This document shows, one piece after another, positions 1 to 11,186 of a DNA stretch of 64,000 bases (position 1 is its first letter; each line of letters opens with the position of its first letter). The stretch is taken from contig CM041202.1 in the NCBI GenBank assembly GCA_023078555.1, positions 4,770,022 to 4,834,021 of the forward strand. Direction: 5' to 3'. Made by a program: the position numbers and the translations under genes. The stretch is from Ulva prolifera (Eukaryota > Chlorophyta > Ulvophyceae > Ulvales > Ulvaceae). The notes under the pieces were generated by a model. That model did not search any database. It saw only the letters and a program-made list of their open reading frames with translations, and was not told the origin of the DNA.

Positions 1-1284
1 GGCATGTCACAACATAGAGGCCATTCATCCCGATTTAGTATAATTAATTTCGTTCTCAGCCCCAATCCTCAAGAATGAGAAGGCTTATGGGCACTGCAAC
101 TACACCAAGCAGTGCAGAGACAAGCGTGCATCAGAGCTGATGGCACGGCTGGGCGCACAGTGGCACATGCATGCATGTGATGTGCGTGTTGTGTTGTGAA
201 CCAGGCCTGCAACAAACATGTCTCAGTGTTGTTGTGGTGGCAGGTCCAATGTATCCAACACTTGAAATAGACAATTACCCGCCTTGCCCGTGATGTGTCC
301 GGCTGGGTGTTCTTAGGCCTTGCCACTCTAAACTTTGTGACAGATCCGCGTGGGCGTCCTCTCTTGCTTTTTGGTGGCTAAGCAACTTGATGTTCTTGGT
401 TGATATTCTCATTCATGTCAATGGCAGCGGTTCCAGATGTGTCCCGGTCTAAATTTGCCACGGCTTTGGTTCTGCTGGCCACAACTTTGATTCCCTCTGA
501 TTGATGTTTCAAGCAGAACTGTTTTGCCCGGGCTCCTGTTTGCATGTGAATCTTCCGCTGCTTTTTAGCAATGAGCTCCTCCCTAGTGGGCATTGGTGCA
601 CGCATCTGCCACTGCCTCTCGTTGGTCTTGCCGCATCCTCGCGCCGGCTTCTAGAGCATCCGTTTTGCGAACGATGAACGCTTCCAAGCCCTGCGTTTGC
701 CCGCGCTTATCGTGCAAATGTTGAACGACATCATCTTCCTCTTCACCGCGACTCTGCTGGCCATCGTCGCTAGGCAGACTCGATTCAATGTTGCACTGAC
801 TATCGCCAATCTCATGCACTGCAGTATAAAGATCTGGATCATAGTTGACGTACTCATCGTAATTGTAGCTTTCATCACCGTACTGTTGTTCGTGTACATC
901 GGCATATTCTCCGATGCTGTCACTGTCCAACATGGTTGCTAGACACACAACTTCACGATTGGCGACAAAGCAGTTTCAATGTGCGAATTGTTGGCATAGA
1001 GACACACCAGCTGATGTGTTCTAGTGGCAGCATGTCCCTTACATTTACTTCGGTGCTAATTTTCAAACAAGTGCCGTGTGTCACCGCGCTACAGCGCGCT
1101 GCACCGCTGGTACAGCAGGTCGCGCGCTCTGCACACGCGCCTTCGTTATGTGCAACGCTCAGATGTTACTCCGAGTCTCCGAAAAATTTAAAACACCTAT
1201 AACGGTGGCCAAATTGGCGTGCCCCAGATATATTTTGTGCACAATAACGCTGGCCTCGATGTCGATGGGTTTGATTTAGTACGG
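1..1284 (-). mobile_element. Family A TA-transposon, copy 1 (right part, runs off window)
   Basis: The inner end of a DNA transposon whose terminal inverted repeat lies at about 1257-1284, reading inward on the minus strand as CCGTACTAAATCAAACCC, followed by the target dinucleotide TA at 1285-1286. The first ~200 bp inside the TIR match the left end of the copy at 8591 and the right end of the copy at 29896-30584, which defines the family. The other end is beyond the window. TA duplication and terminal TACCGTA suggest the Tc1/mariner/pogo supergroup, but the superfamily is an inference. It encodes an acidic, AT-hook-bearing protein on the minus strand. Confidence 0.75.
290..948 (-). pseudogene. 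N-terminal part of family A transposon protein (acidic start, AT-hook)
   Basis: The first frame (948 down to 583) begins M-C-L-A-T-M-L-D-S-D-S-I-G and is rich in Asp, Glu and Tyr. The second Met corresponds to the start in the copy at 8949, so the first 5 residues may not be used. A shifted frame (605 to 378) has a basic stretch (TREELIAKKQRK). Around 365-310 a further frame reads SKRGRPRGSVTKF, a canonical AT-hook (GRP core), a minor-groove DNA-binding motif. The frame changes could be introns or frameshifts. About 90 residues are shared with the 8949 copy up to the sequence KRG-T-G, where that copy is internally deleted. Probably the start of the transposase; no catalytic domain is in the window. 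Confidence 0.5.
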
Positions 1285-1599
1285 TACAAGCACCTAATTA
1301 AAGCGCATTAACTTGTGTTCGTGTGCATGATTAAGTGCACTTCTACTTTGAGATGGACTCGCTCAGGAGCGCCATTGTGACTGTGATTGAGATGGTCGAC
1401 ATAGTGCACTCTTAGCCACATCGATCGTCATCGCACGATGCTTTGTATGCTTGCATTTCGTGGGCACAATCTTTCAAAATGTATAGACACGAACATCAGT
1501 TTGTACATGATATTTACATTGCGAATTTAATGATCAATAATTTTGAATAATTGTGCACACCAAACGCAACTGGCTATAACGACTAGCCTGCGCAAGAGT

Positions 1600-3214
1600 G
1601 AGGTGCCACCTTACAACAATGGTGCACGACCAAACCGTTTCCGATCAAGTAGCTGTACAATTTTGGTCAGAGCAAGCCTGCTGTCCATGTACATCAGGAT
1701 ATTCAGCATCAAATGAACGTCCAGACAAAGGAAACCAAGGTCAAATATTAGCAACACTGAACACATCATGGGTGGCTGAATAGGTAGGAGGCAGCTGCAA
1801 TTGAATAGCGCCAAGATTGACAACTTCGGTGGCAGGGAAGGGCCCAATGTACTTTGGAAGCAGCTTGGCACTCTTGATAGAAGAACAACACATGGGCAGC
1901 ACTCGGATGGAAACCTTGACCAGGTCTCCAGCATGGTACACACGAGTATTTAGCAGCGGCCCATATGCAACTCAATCATGATTACACGGGCATGCTCCAC
2001 ACTCAAACCTGCTTTTAGCAAATGTTCTTTCCTGTTCTGCAATCACTGCTCAATAATCGGTTACTCAGTGACGTCTGCAAGAAGCAGCGGCACACGCAGG
2101 TCCCTAGGCGTCCAGCGAAATAGCAACTGATGTGGGGTTTAACCAGTAGCAGAATGAGTTGTGTTATCATATGCATACAGCAATGATGGAATCAATGATT
2201 CCCAATTGGAGTGGTACTTGTTGACGAATCCACGAAGCATACTCAATAGCGTGCGATGAAAGGTTCAGTGTGACCGTCAGGCTGTGGGTGGTAGGCTATA
2301 CTGCTGATGACACGTGTTCCTAATGCTTTGCAAAGCACATGCATTCTGGAGGCAGTCAACCGAGAGTCTCGATCACTAATGATCGACTCTGGCAAACCAA
2401 TCCACGAGAACACTTTCACCCATAAAACATCAATCAAATATTTAACTATCATAGTTTTGGTTATGGAATAGCAATTACCCAATTAGAGAAATAATCAATT
2501 ATGTTCAGCAGACAAGCATTACCCTCTGAATTGGTGCGAAAGCCAGATAACCAATCCAGTGTGATATGCGGAACAGTGCTGACGGAACAGGTAATGGATG
2601 CAACTCAGGTTTGGGCTGCAGTGTTGGCTTGATGTGTTGACAGGTGAGACAAGCAGTGACATGTTTACGCACCGCTTAATCCATTCCAAGCCAATAATAG
2701 TTTGTGCGAGTGCATGGTAACTTTTCTCCCATCCTTAATGACCAGCTACCGGAAGATTATGAAATTCAAGCAATCACGTAGCTCGCAAGCTCCGGTAATC
2801 AAGAACGTAAATGCGGTGTCGTCGACGATCATCAATGTCAAACAAGACGCCATGGAACACACGGTAACCAGAAGCAGTACCAAATCGCTTTGGCTGAGCC
2901 TAAGCCTTGTGGAAGACACGACTCGCTTGAGGATCCTTGTGAACTCTGCAATCTTCTGTGGTAGTGGGTCGATGTCCACCGACGCTCTAACTAGCATCAA
3001 TCGCAGGTCCGGACTGCGTCACAGTCCGTCTGCAAATTGGTTCATATTCTACAGAAAAGTTGTACTCGAATAGACGTTGCTGCCAACGTACTTGTCGAGG
3101 TGACAGGTTCGACTGTGACAAGAAGTGCTGCAACGGTCTATGCTTAGTCTTGCAAACGGCTTTGCAATCAGATCCGCACAACAGATGTCTCCGTGTCATG
3201 AGATGGCATCTCAC
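1600..3214 (-). pseudogene. Decayed Ty3/gypsy pol (RNase H to integrase C-terminus)
   Basis: Minus-strand pieces lie in the order expected for gypsy pol. Around 3214-2987 is the RNase H end (SPRQVRWQQRLFEYNFSVEY). Around 2482-2243 is the integrase core, with the second catalytic Asp in ISDRDSRLTA and the glutamate region as YHPQPDGHTE. Around 1941-1741 is the integrase C-terminal segment (GDLVKVS, KLLPKYIGPFPATEVVN). Many stops and frameshifts separate the pieces, so it is long dead. No LTRs were identified. It is not close to the gypsy elements at 48-64 kb and appears to be a separate lineage. Confidence 0.8.
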
Positions 3215-5133
3215 GCTGGCGCATGCCTGTGGTCACAATGCATGTCACTCATGCATTGAGTCATGATGTACACTCATACACATGTACCTGTCAAGGTACA
3301 CTTGTATATACTAAGATCATCGTGCTACACGAAGATCACCAAGTCAGAATCCCACAAGATACATACACGTGGCGCTTGCGCCGCACACTTGTATAGTCAC
3401 ACACTCTATTGCATTTCACAAATTCAGCTTATAAAAGGCCGTGCATTCAATCATGCACACGAACACAAGTGACCCTAGCTTATGAGGCCGCCTATGCGAC
3501 AAGTTACAACCATCCGCCAGATCGGGCAGTCGCACGCGTCGCGGAGACGCGTTGCGCTTGCGCGCCGTCAGACTCAGATGTGCACGTCAAAATGTACACA
3601 GGCACGGACAGTTCAGTCCCGGCGCCCCTTTAGTTACACACTGTGGCGGCTATGTCAAGATGCTGCACATTATCGCGCACAAGCTCAGGATGAGATCCAG
3701 CTTTCAGCGTGTCGATCTCTGGCTCGCACCACGCCACGTCTGTAGGGGTCCCCGCCCTTAGTTCACCCTTAACCTAAAGGCGATCCGCCCTTACCGCGCC
3801 CTTATACACCACCCATGTCCACTGGGCCTCCAAAAGCTGTTATGCTAAGGGCGGATCCCTCGTGACTTGAAGGCAAGGGCGGATCCGGAGTATATGACAA
3901 GAGCGGCTCAGGATCCTCACGAATACCGAATACCGAAGTGTTGCGTCGTGCCCAGTGTTCGATTGTGGTCACGGCATGCAAGGCAGTTGTTGCGAGTTTT
4001 GACTGCTCCAATGATATTTGTGCATGGATTTCATGCATGAAATGGTGGCCAGCAGGGCACTCATGGACAACATCTGCCTACCATGCCTGACAACACGACC
4101 ACTTGTGGCTGTGCTGACGGCGCATGGCAGACAATGTCGGCCTTGGGTGCCACCGCTCACTGCACCAGTGCATCAACCCGATTGATGTCTTCACACTACT
4201 GCTACCACTGCATGATAGCATGAGGCTTGGCAGGCACTCAGAATTGGCAGCAAGGCGTACTCAGTATGGTCTACCTTCCCAATTTTACAAGAGCAAAATT
4301 TCAAGCACAAAAGCAGTAACAGCAAGGCGAAGGCATCAATTGCATTCACACAAGAGGTAAGACGTGTGCCAGGAATGCCTGCTCCACCTGCTCACATAAG
4401 AGCCAGTCTTGAACTTGCACACCTGCCACTGCAGTCGTCATCATGTAATCATGAAATCATGCCAGTGCACCATGCTCAAATCGGACAGTGCATAGCACAT
4501 TCAGCTACATATCCCAGGAATGATGACACCAGAAAAGGCTGATGCTTTCCTCTGGCTGTCATGCTGGCTGTGACTGTGCCTTGAAGCAAGAGCATAGTCC
4601 AAGAACATGACCAAGACCTCGTGGGACGATGGTCCTTTTGCTTTACCTGCGCCATGACGATGAGCCACCTTGGCCCTACATGTATACGCCTTATCCTGCA
4701 ACACATGCGTTTCATTTCAGTGCTCGGAAGCTTAGAGGCATGTAGGTGCATACGCATGCATGTTCACGTTCGCCTCAAAACAGTCGACACTGCAGGAGCA
4801 TATGCATGCATACGCGCGTTAGGCCGTGTTCAGCGGAACGTGCCCGGTTCCGGAAAAAATCATAAAAGTTACATCGAAGACGTGAAACAATCATAAATAC
4901 ATGATTTATGTATATCTGCGTTGGCCGTTTGTTGAAATTCGTCGTCGAATAGGAGTTATTCGAACATTTCGAATGTGTCTCGGAAAAGTGTCCGCCGGGG
5001 GATGTGAAGCCGATCCTTGCCTGAAATTTTGGCAGAGCCACCGTATGGCACAATGACATGTCTTCTGCTTCCAGACACCTTTCCCCCCAATGTAGTCACA
5101 GAATGCCAATACATTTTCATAACATAACATGTG
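3215..5133. other. No gene recognised; contains a 12-bp-armed inverted repeat
   Basis: No family-level similarity is visible on either strand. The one structured spot is an inverted repeat, GATCCGCCCTTA at 3782-3793 and TAAGGGCGGATC at 3846-3857, with further CGCCCTTA copies at 3755-3810 and AAGGGCGGATCC near 3882. Similar CGCCCTTA words recur at 8153-8175. Function unknown. Confidence 0.4.
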
Positions 5134-5686
5134 TGAGGTCCAGATCCTCAGCGCTGACATCTCCAGCCTTGCCTGATCTGTGGAGCGGCAACGCATGGAT
5201 TGCCTGCTGCTTCCAAATAGCTTTGAAACAATCTGCAACACAGCATGCCGATAGCTTTGTCTACGATGTCTGAGGTCCAGATCCTCAGCACTGAAATCTC
5301 CAGCATTGCGTGCATCTGTGGAGCGGCAACGAATGGATTTCCTACTGCTTCCAGATAGCTTTGAAACAATCTGCAACACAGCATGCCAATAGCTTTGCCT
5401 ACGATGTTTGAGATCCAGGTCCTCAGCACTGACATCTCCAGCCTTGCCTGCATCTGCGGAGCGGCAACGCATGGATTGCCTGCTACTTCCAGATAGCTTT
5501 GAAACAATCTGCAACACAGCATGCCAATAGCTTTGTCTACGATGTCTGAGGTCCAGATCCTCAGCACTGAAATCTCCAGCATTGCGTGCATCTGTGGAGC
5601 GGCAACGAATGGATTGCCTACTGCTTCCATATAGCTTTGAAACAATATGCAACACAGCACGCCAATAGCTTGTCTACAATGTCTAA
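5134..5686. repeat. 138-bp tandem repeat, four units
   Basis: Four head-to-tail units starting at about 5134, 5271, 5409 and 5547, spacing 137-138 bp. Unit landmarks are TGAGGTCCAGATCCTCAG, GAGCGGCAACG and CACAGCATGCC. Because 138 is 46 codons, the repeat leaves two minus-strand frames open (5148-6044 and 4906-5655), giving 46-residue peptide repeats in both. Two open frames over the same repeat are better explained by period length than by coding, and no protein family is recognised. Confidence 0.85.
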
Positions 5687-8199
5687 CAGTGCACATGGCA
5701 TGGATCTGCACACTTCTACATAACTGTGTATGCTGCTGTTTCTGTGCTGCCGTGCCCTCTGCCTCCACTAACATTGCAGAGGACATGCCACTGAATCTAA
5801 AGACATCGGCCGCAGCTGCACTGATGGAGTCTGTGCTGCCATGCCCTCTGCCCACACACGCAGTGCAGAGGACATGCCACTGAACCACGAGGCGACGACA
5901 GGGGGTCTGAAGACAACAGACGCACGGGAAGCTCCCCAACCCGGAAACCCGACTGCAGGGGGCCTCATCTCCCAGACCCCCCCCCCTCACAAACACCAGT
6001 ATTGACGCAGATGCACGTCGTGCCGCTCTCCCCGCACCGAACAAGTCTGTACCGCTCCGGCCTTGAAAGAGCGAGTACAGGTCATGCAGCTAACACCAAT
6101 TTCGCTTGCCGGACAGACTAGAGCAGCCGGATTGTGGATGCCAAGGCTGATTGCGCCGAATGTGCGAAGATGGGCGGCCTGTCGCTCAGGGTAGCTGGCC
6201 ATGTACTACACTAGTAGCAGGGAGCAACAATGTGTGAGGTGTGTGCATGTTTCACAAGGACAAAGCCAAAGAGGCAGGTCAACCGCAGACTTGGCGCGCA
6301 CGACATGAACAGGATGCCCGATGGTGCGATCAAGCACACATACATGAATGTGGTACAAGGATAAAGCCGGCAAGGCGGGCAGCACCGTGAAAGAAGCAAG
6401 CAGACCAAGCATACACCCAGACACCCACGTGGCACGCACGTCACTACCATCACGCACTGAATGCCCATCACGCCCTCAGCAAACGACACAGATCCGCAGA
6501 CCGCCAAGTGCATACCCACACACCCACACACGCTCACACACAAACCCAATGGCCCACACACCACACAGCATCCAACACCTCAACGCCTGTCGCCGTGCGA
6601 CAGGGCCGCGCCCAACACACTGCTGCCCAAGGCTGCCTATCCTGGCCGCCCGATCGCCGGGGGCCGCCCCAGCCCCAAACCCCACCCCACCCCCAGAGCC
6701 ACAGCACACCTGACAAGCCTGGCACCGCCGTGCAGCCCCGCCGGCCCGCGCTGAATCGCACACGGGACAATGGGTGTGTATGATGTTAGACGGGTGTGTT
6801 GCAAGGACACAGTCGCCCGGGAGTCAGGCAGCACCGCCGGGACCATGTACAAGAACAGAAACAATACCACCGCCAGCAGTGGATGCAAGCACAGCGACAC
6901 GTCCACTGCAGTCTCGTGCAACGAGATCGTTTCACACATCACTTCGTGGGTGAGTGTGGGTGCAGATGACATGGCACTAACTGTGCCCATCGCAGCCATG
7001 GTAGCCCATTGAAGCTGCGATATGCAGGCGCAGCAGTACAGGGCTACGAGTGTCTGCATTGTGTGCTGCTTGTGGCTGTCCCACCACCTGCACGCAGGTG
7101 CACATGGTATACGAGGCAGAGTGATGAGCAGGCATCAACAAATCCCTTATCGCAACCCTACAGCCCACACCTCGAGGGCCTACGCTCTCCAGGAACAGCC
7201 TGACCCACAATGTTTCAACACTTATATAATTTCATGCGCACTTGGCCTGGGGCAACTTCAGGTCATGCCTTCGCAGAACAGTGTAGTTATGCAGCTCGAT
7301 CATCAGCCACTGTAGCTGCGCCACGACTGAGATGCCATTGAAGAGTCAGTACAGCAAGCTGAATATGTTCAGCGCACGCAATTATTTGCAGCCACTGACT
7401 TGAGATAATCGCGTAAAGGATGTCCATATACCAGTCCCGTAGCACAGCACGTTCTCGCAAGACATCTGCAACAGTCCAAACACCACAACTGCTCACGCCT
7501 ATGAATCATGGAGATGCAGTGAATGTCACTGCATGCTGGTGAAGAATGGTGCATGAGCAAGCGTCCATATTGTAGCGACGCGTGCCCCGCTCGTCACTGG
7601 AATCCGCATTGGCCCTTCAAGATCGCTGTCCACCCACATGTCCTGTACGACCCAGAGTACTGTTCCTGGCGCGTTTTACATGTTTGGGGGCTGTCCATAC
7701 ACTCGACGCTCCCGCAGCGTAGTCGCGCACTTGTGAGTAAGGCTCACCAGAGTCTACAAACTATATCACTTCGCAAAAATGGTACATACAAGTAGATATA
7801 CTCTTCACTACATATATCTGACGGTTCCAGTGTTCGCGGTGCTCCCCGGCCGTCGATGGTACCTCGGCAGTGTGTCTTGAATGTGATAGACCATGGTAGA
7901 AGCAACAGTTAATCAGAGCCAGCGTCGAGCCTCAAGGTGCCACACTAAACTGTATTGATTGAACGTAGCTGGTCTGAGCGAGCTTGACGTAAACACCGTA
8001 CTAGCGCCGGCCGAGGTGGCCAAGCTCGATGACAGGTTTAGTGTGGTCGAGTCCGTACACCGTAAGAATCCGAACCAAGCATCGAATACATCAAAACAGT
8101 AACATATATAGCCGTTTTTACTCAAGTTACCGCGAAAGCCGTCTGGGCATTCCGCCCTTATCTGGGCCGCCCTTACGGCAACGCCAACAGTGGGTACAG
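5687..8199. other. No gene recognised (includes C/A-rich tract 6370-6760)
   Basis: Only short, overlapping, low-complexity ORFs occur here. The C/A-rich stretch at 6370-6760 gives Pro/His/Thr-rich translations on the plus strand and resembles in composition the tract at 22,000-22,180. I see no domain, RNA gene or element boundary. Confidence 0.4.
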
Positions 8200-8315
8200 T
8201 GTCAAGGCGCTGGTTAGTCTCATCGAGTGTGCACAGGGGTTAATGCGCGTGCCGGAGCTGGTAAGCATGCGGACTATGCATGATGACGTGGAGGGGAGCG
8301 TACCTTGCCACACCA

Positions 8316-8316
<1 letters not shown>
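8200..8316 (-). mobile_element. Truncated copy of the 289-bp TG...CA element
   Basis: Begins TGTCAAGGCGCTGGTTAG and follows the first ~110 bp of the full copies at 10478, 26572 and 61397 through GGAGGGGAGCGTACCTTGCC, then stops at a run of 32 C. The part carrying the tRNA-like sequence is missing and no matching right end is found, so it is a deletion derivative or an assembly break at the homopolymer. Confidence 0.8.
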
Positions 8317-8350
<34 letters not shown>

Positions 8351-8355
8351 GGGGG
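8317..8355. repeat. Poly(C)32 followed by G7
   Basis: An uninterrupted run of 32 C (8317-8348) followed by 7 G (8349-8355). It sits exactly where the 289-bp repeat is cut off. Such a run could form a G-quadruplex on the minus strand, and is also a likely place for sequencing or assembly error. Confidence 0.9.
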
Positions 8356-8503
8356 ATACACACAGGCCTGAGGACGCACAGAAAGTGTTCACACGTCAGC
8401 AGACCATAACTTTCAGATTACAACAATTTCGATCAAACGAACAATGCAGCAATACATTAAACATTTTTTAAAGTCTATTCATCGTCTCACATATAAATAA
8501 GTA

Positions 8504-8590
8504 GAATATATAAATAAATAAATATATTTATTTATATATTCTATTTATATATTATATTCATTTATTATTTATTTTATATATATATATATA
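8504..8590. repeat. AT-rich palindrome and (TA)n next to transposon end
   Basis: A near-perfect AT palindrome centred near 8523 (AGAATATATAAATAAATA and its complement) runs into (TA)n ending at 8590, the TA target of the family A element. The other end of that element also lies in (TA)n (10251-10300). Confidence 0.75.
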
Positions 8591-8948
8591 CCGTACTAAA
8601 TTAAACCCATCGACATCGAGGCCAGCGTTATTGTGTACAAAATATATCTGGGGCACGACAATTCGTCCACCGTTATGCGGTACACCTGTTTAAAAATTTT
8701 TGGAGACTCGGCGTAATAGCTGAGCGTTACACATGACGAAGGAGCGGGCGCAGAGCGCGCGACCTGCTGCACCAGCGGTGCAGCGCGCTGTAGCGGGGCG
8801 ACACACGGCACGTGTTTGAAAATCAGCACCGAAGTACATGTAAGGGACATGCTGCAGCTAGGTCACATCAGCTGATGTGTCTCTATGCCAACAATTAGCA
8901 CAGTGAACCTGTTTTGTCGCCAAGCGTGAAGTTGTGTGTCTAGCAAAT

Positions 8949-9141
8949 ATGTCCGACAGTGACAGCATCGGAGATGATGCCGACGTAGACGAACAACAGT
9001 ACGGTGATACTCACTACGATTACAATGAGTACGTCAACTATGATCCAGATGTTTATGCTGGAGTGTACGAGATTGGCGATAGTCAGTGCAGCATCGAACC
9101 GAGTCTGCCTAGCGACGATGGCCAGCAGAGTCGTGGTGAGG
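8949..9141 (+). pseudogene. Truncated transposon protein start, interrupted by solo LTR
   Basis: From ATG 8949 the protein starts M-S-D-S-D-S-I-G-D-D-A-D-V, is acidic and Tyr-rich, and is clearly homologous to the minus-strand ORF at 948-583. The LTR at 9142 ends it after GQQSRGE. Coding similarity resumes at 9997-10001 (the second TSD copy) with QDDVAQHLHDKRG, in the same frame if LTR and one TSD are removed. The part after KRG-H-T-H-G is deleted relative to copy 1. Confidence 0.7.
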
Positions 9142-9996
9142 TGTAGAGGTCTCTGAGTCGCCGGGACGGAACGGACCTACGGTGCTGCACGAGGACAGCT
9201 GAATAAGATGGGCTAAACGCCGCAGCACGAAGGCTGTACAGGCAGACAGAAATAGAACAGACAGATGCGAAAAGTGGCAAGAAGTCAATACAATGTGATG
9301 CACGAATGGGTGGCGCCCCAACCAGATCAATGTAAAACGTGCCCGATCCCAGCAAGCGCTCGGTATAAATACCGATGGTGTGTGCGCCCAGGTCGATCCC
9401 CCTGTCAGAGCTGGCCTCGCCGGATCGCGCAGAGCGCAGACCCAAGATCCCGAGTAACTGCGGGAGAAAGTGAACATGTGGCCTTCGGAGCCTGAAGGCT
9501 GATCGCACACTGATTTCGTGTTCGATGTGGGTGCCATGCCTGCTAACAGCGGGCATGCATGCGAAGCCCCAAGGCTGCCGCGTAACATGCGTGAGTTCGC
9601 AAATAAACATGGGAGGTCTGCATGCGACCCGGTCTGTAAGACAACAGTCTAGCTTGGGTAGGACATGACCGCTAATGCGCTGGTCCAAGTAATCCGATAT
9701 AATATAGTGCCAACTAAGCATGGCTGCGTAAGCTGGCCGAGTTGGTGCACTCGTAGCCACGTCCAGTCAGGTGTCTGGCATACACGTATCATTGTGATTC
9801 GAGTGTACAAGACGCTGTACAGAAATTGCGTGCACATATGTGCATAATAATAATTAACGTGGTATATAATGTATAAGTGGCGTTGTACAGACGCCAGTCC
9901 AAGTTACGAGGACACCTGTTGTGGTCTGCGCTGCAGCCTTAGGTGTCTACAGGTGTGCCGCGCCAGCATGCGCCTAGTGAGATGTATCTCACAACA
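9142..9996 (-). mobile_element. Solo LTR of the gypsy-1 chromovirus family
   Basis: An 855-bp LTR in minus orientation (TGTAGAGG...ACAACA on the plus strand), near-identical in length to the 856-bp LTRs at 48328 and 57362. It is flanked by a perfect 5-bp duplication, TGAGG at 9137-9141 and 9997-10001. No internal sequence remains, so it is a recombination remnant. The TATA-like TATAAATA inside the CGGTATAAATACCG inverted repeat is at 9364-9371. Confidence 0.95.
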
Positions 9997-10250
9997 TGAG
10001 GAGCAAGATGATGTCGCTCAGCATTTGCACGATAAGCGCGGGCACACACACGGAGTTGTTGTAAACGTGCTAGACGGTGAGCTGCGACATGCAGTACGTG
10101 ACGTGAGGTGCCCTAAGCGTTACGGGTGTGCGAAATATTCCTGGAGATACGGCCAATCTGGCCACCGTTATCCGTTACAGCGCGGTGTTTCAACGCCACT
10201 TCAGGCCTGCGTTCTGCGTTACGTGTCGATGGGTTTGATTAATAGTACGG

Positions 10251-10283
<33 letters not shown>

Positions 10284-10390
10284 TATATATATCATATATA
10301 TTTATATGGCGAAATACCAATCGAACTTCGAAATATCTCGTTTTTTTGCGAAACCTTTGTAGGAAGGGGGCCTGCAAAATAAATGCTAAC

Positions 10391-11008
10391 CGCTCTTTCA
10401 AGTAATCTACTATGGCAATAGAAGACATCTCCGGGGTAAGCTTCTCGACCGGGTGGCCGCCGTAATAACAGACTTAATGTCAAGACGCTGGTTAGTCTCA
10501 TCGAGTGTGCACAGGGGTTAATGCGCGTGCCTGAGCTAGTAAGCATGCTGACTGTGCATGATGACGTGGAGGGGAGCGTACCTTGCCATCGCATAAAGTC
10601 GCATGGAAGAAATGAAAGTAAGAATTGAACCGGTGACCTCATGAGTACACACAACATGCTCTAACCACTAGGGATCACCTGAAGCAACGTGTCCTTTGTT
10701 AGATGACTCCTCCCTTGATTATGTCATCTATATTCTTGGATCCCCAGATATGGATATCCCACAACACTTAATTGACGGTATGCCACGGCCTGCTTACTTA
10801 AATCATCATAAATAATCACGGTAGGTTCTCCGATATCTCTAAAGTATTCTGCAATGGTACACCCGGCGTAAGGGGCTAAAAACTGCAGCGGCGCCGAATC
10901 TGAGGCTGTTGCTGCAATTATTACTGTCCAAGGCATTGCGTTAACTTCCTCTAACTTTTTTGCTAGTTGAGCTACGCTAGAGCGCTTTTGTCCAATCGCT
11001 ACATATAT
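10391..11008 (-). pseudogene. atp1: atp1 fragment of mitochondrial origin (ATP synthase F1 alpha), interrupted
   Basis: Reading down from 11008, the minus strand has the F1 alpha-subunit core: [46 protein letters not shown], then, after the 289-bp insertion at 10478-10766, [18 protein letters not shown] and HSRLLERA. The frame is intact across the insertion if one CTTAA duplication is removed. The mitochondrial rather than plastid type is indicated by [24 protein letters not shown]. Similarity stops abruptly at both ends (a stop lies just before YVAIGQ, divergence follows LLERA), consistent with intron boundaries or rearranged mtDNA. It lies among nuclear transposons, so I read it as a nuclear insertion of mtDNA (NUMT). 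Confidence 0.9.
10478..10766 (-). mobile_element. 289-bp TG...CA element with internal tRNA-like sequence (copy in atp1)
   Basis: Starts TGTCAAGACGCTGG and ends CCCACAACA on the plus strand; flanked by CTTAA at 10473-10477 and 10767-10771. The minus strand holds a tRNA-like stretch with an A-box-like TAGTGGTTAGAGC and a B-box-like GGTTCAATTC. Copies at 26572 and 61397 have the same termini and different 5-bp TSDs. Terminal TG/CA and 5-bp duplication are LTR features; an internal Pol III-type promoter is a SINE feature. Confidence 0.9.
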
Positions 11009-11186
11009 TTAGCCCTTGACTTGATAAATGGGCTTTTATTTGTACTTGCTCAAAGGCTTTTCCCCACAAACAATATGCCTTGAATTTGGACCCCATTATT
11101 TGGTATATTGTAAAATAGTCTATAAACTTTTTTGCATTTATAGAACTCCCACTGCTTTAAAATAAAATGTTACAATTTAAAAAGAT

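Larger units (their letters stand above)
8591..10250 (+). mobile_element. Family A TA-transposon, copy 2 (internally deleted, split by solo LTR)
   Basis: Left TIR CCGTACTAAATTAAACCC at 8591, right TIR (read inward) CCGTACTATTAATCAAACCC ending at 10250, flanked by TA at 8589-8590 and 10251-10252. Without the 855-bp LTR and one TSD it is ~800 bp. It keeps both ends and the first ~90 codons of the transposon protein, then jumps directly to the opposite terminal region, so it is a non-autonomous deletion derivative. The terminal ~300 bp at the right end match the left end of the 29896-30584 copy. Confidence 0.85.

Noticed and set aside
3755-3890. Cloning-vector sequence (CGCCCTT words)
   Set aside because: The words continue as GGATC or TA rather than the vector junction GAATTC, and flanks do not look like vector.
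5134-5686. CRISPR array
   Set aside because: The repeats are directly adjacent long units with no unique spacers, and the sequence is eukaryotic.
5148-6044. 298-codon minus-strand ORF as a gene
   Set aside because: It is built from a tandem repeat whose period is a multiple of three, and an overlapping second frame is equally open.
8317-8355. Biologically meaningful quadruplex
   Set aside because: The poly-C/poly-G run lies exactly at the truncation of a repeat and may be a sequencing or assembly artefact, so no function is claimed.
10391-11008. Plastid atpA
   Set aside because: [24 protein letters not shown] fits mitochondrial atp1 rather than plastid atpA, and the neighbouring nad7 is mitochondrial.
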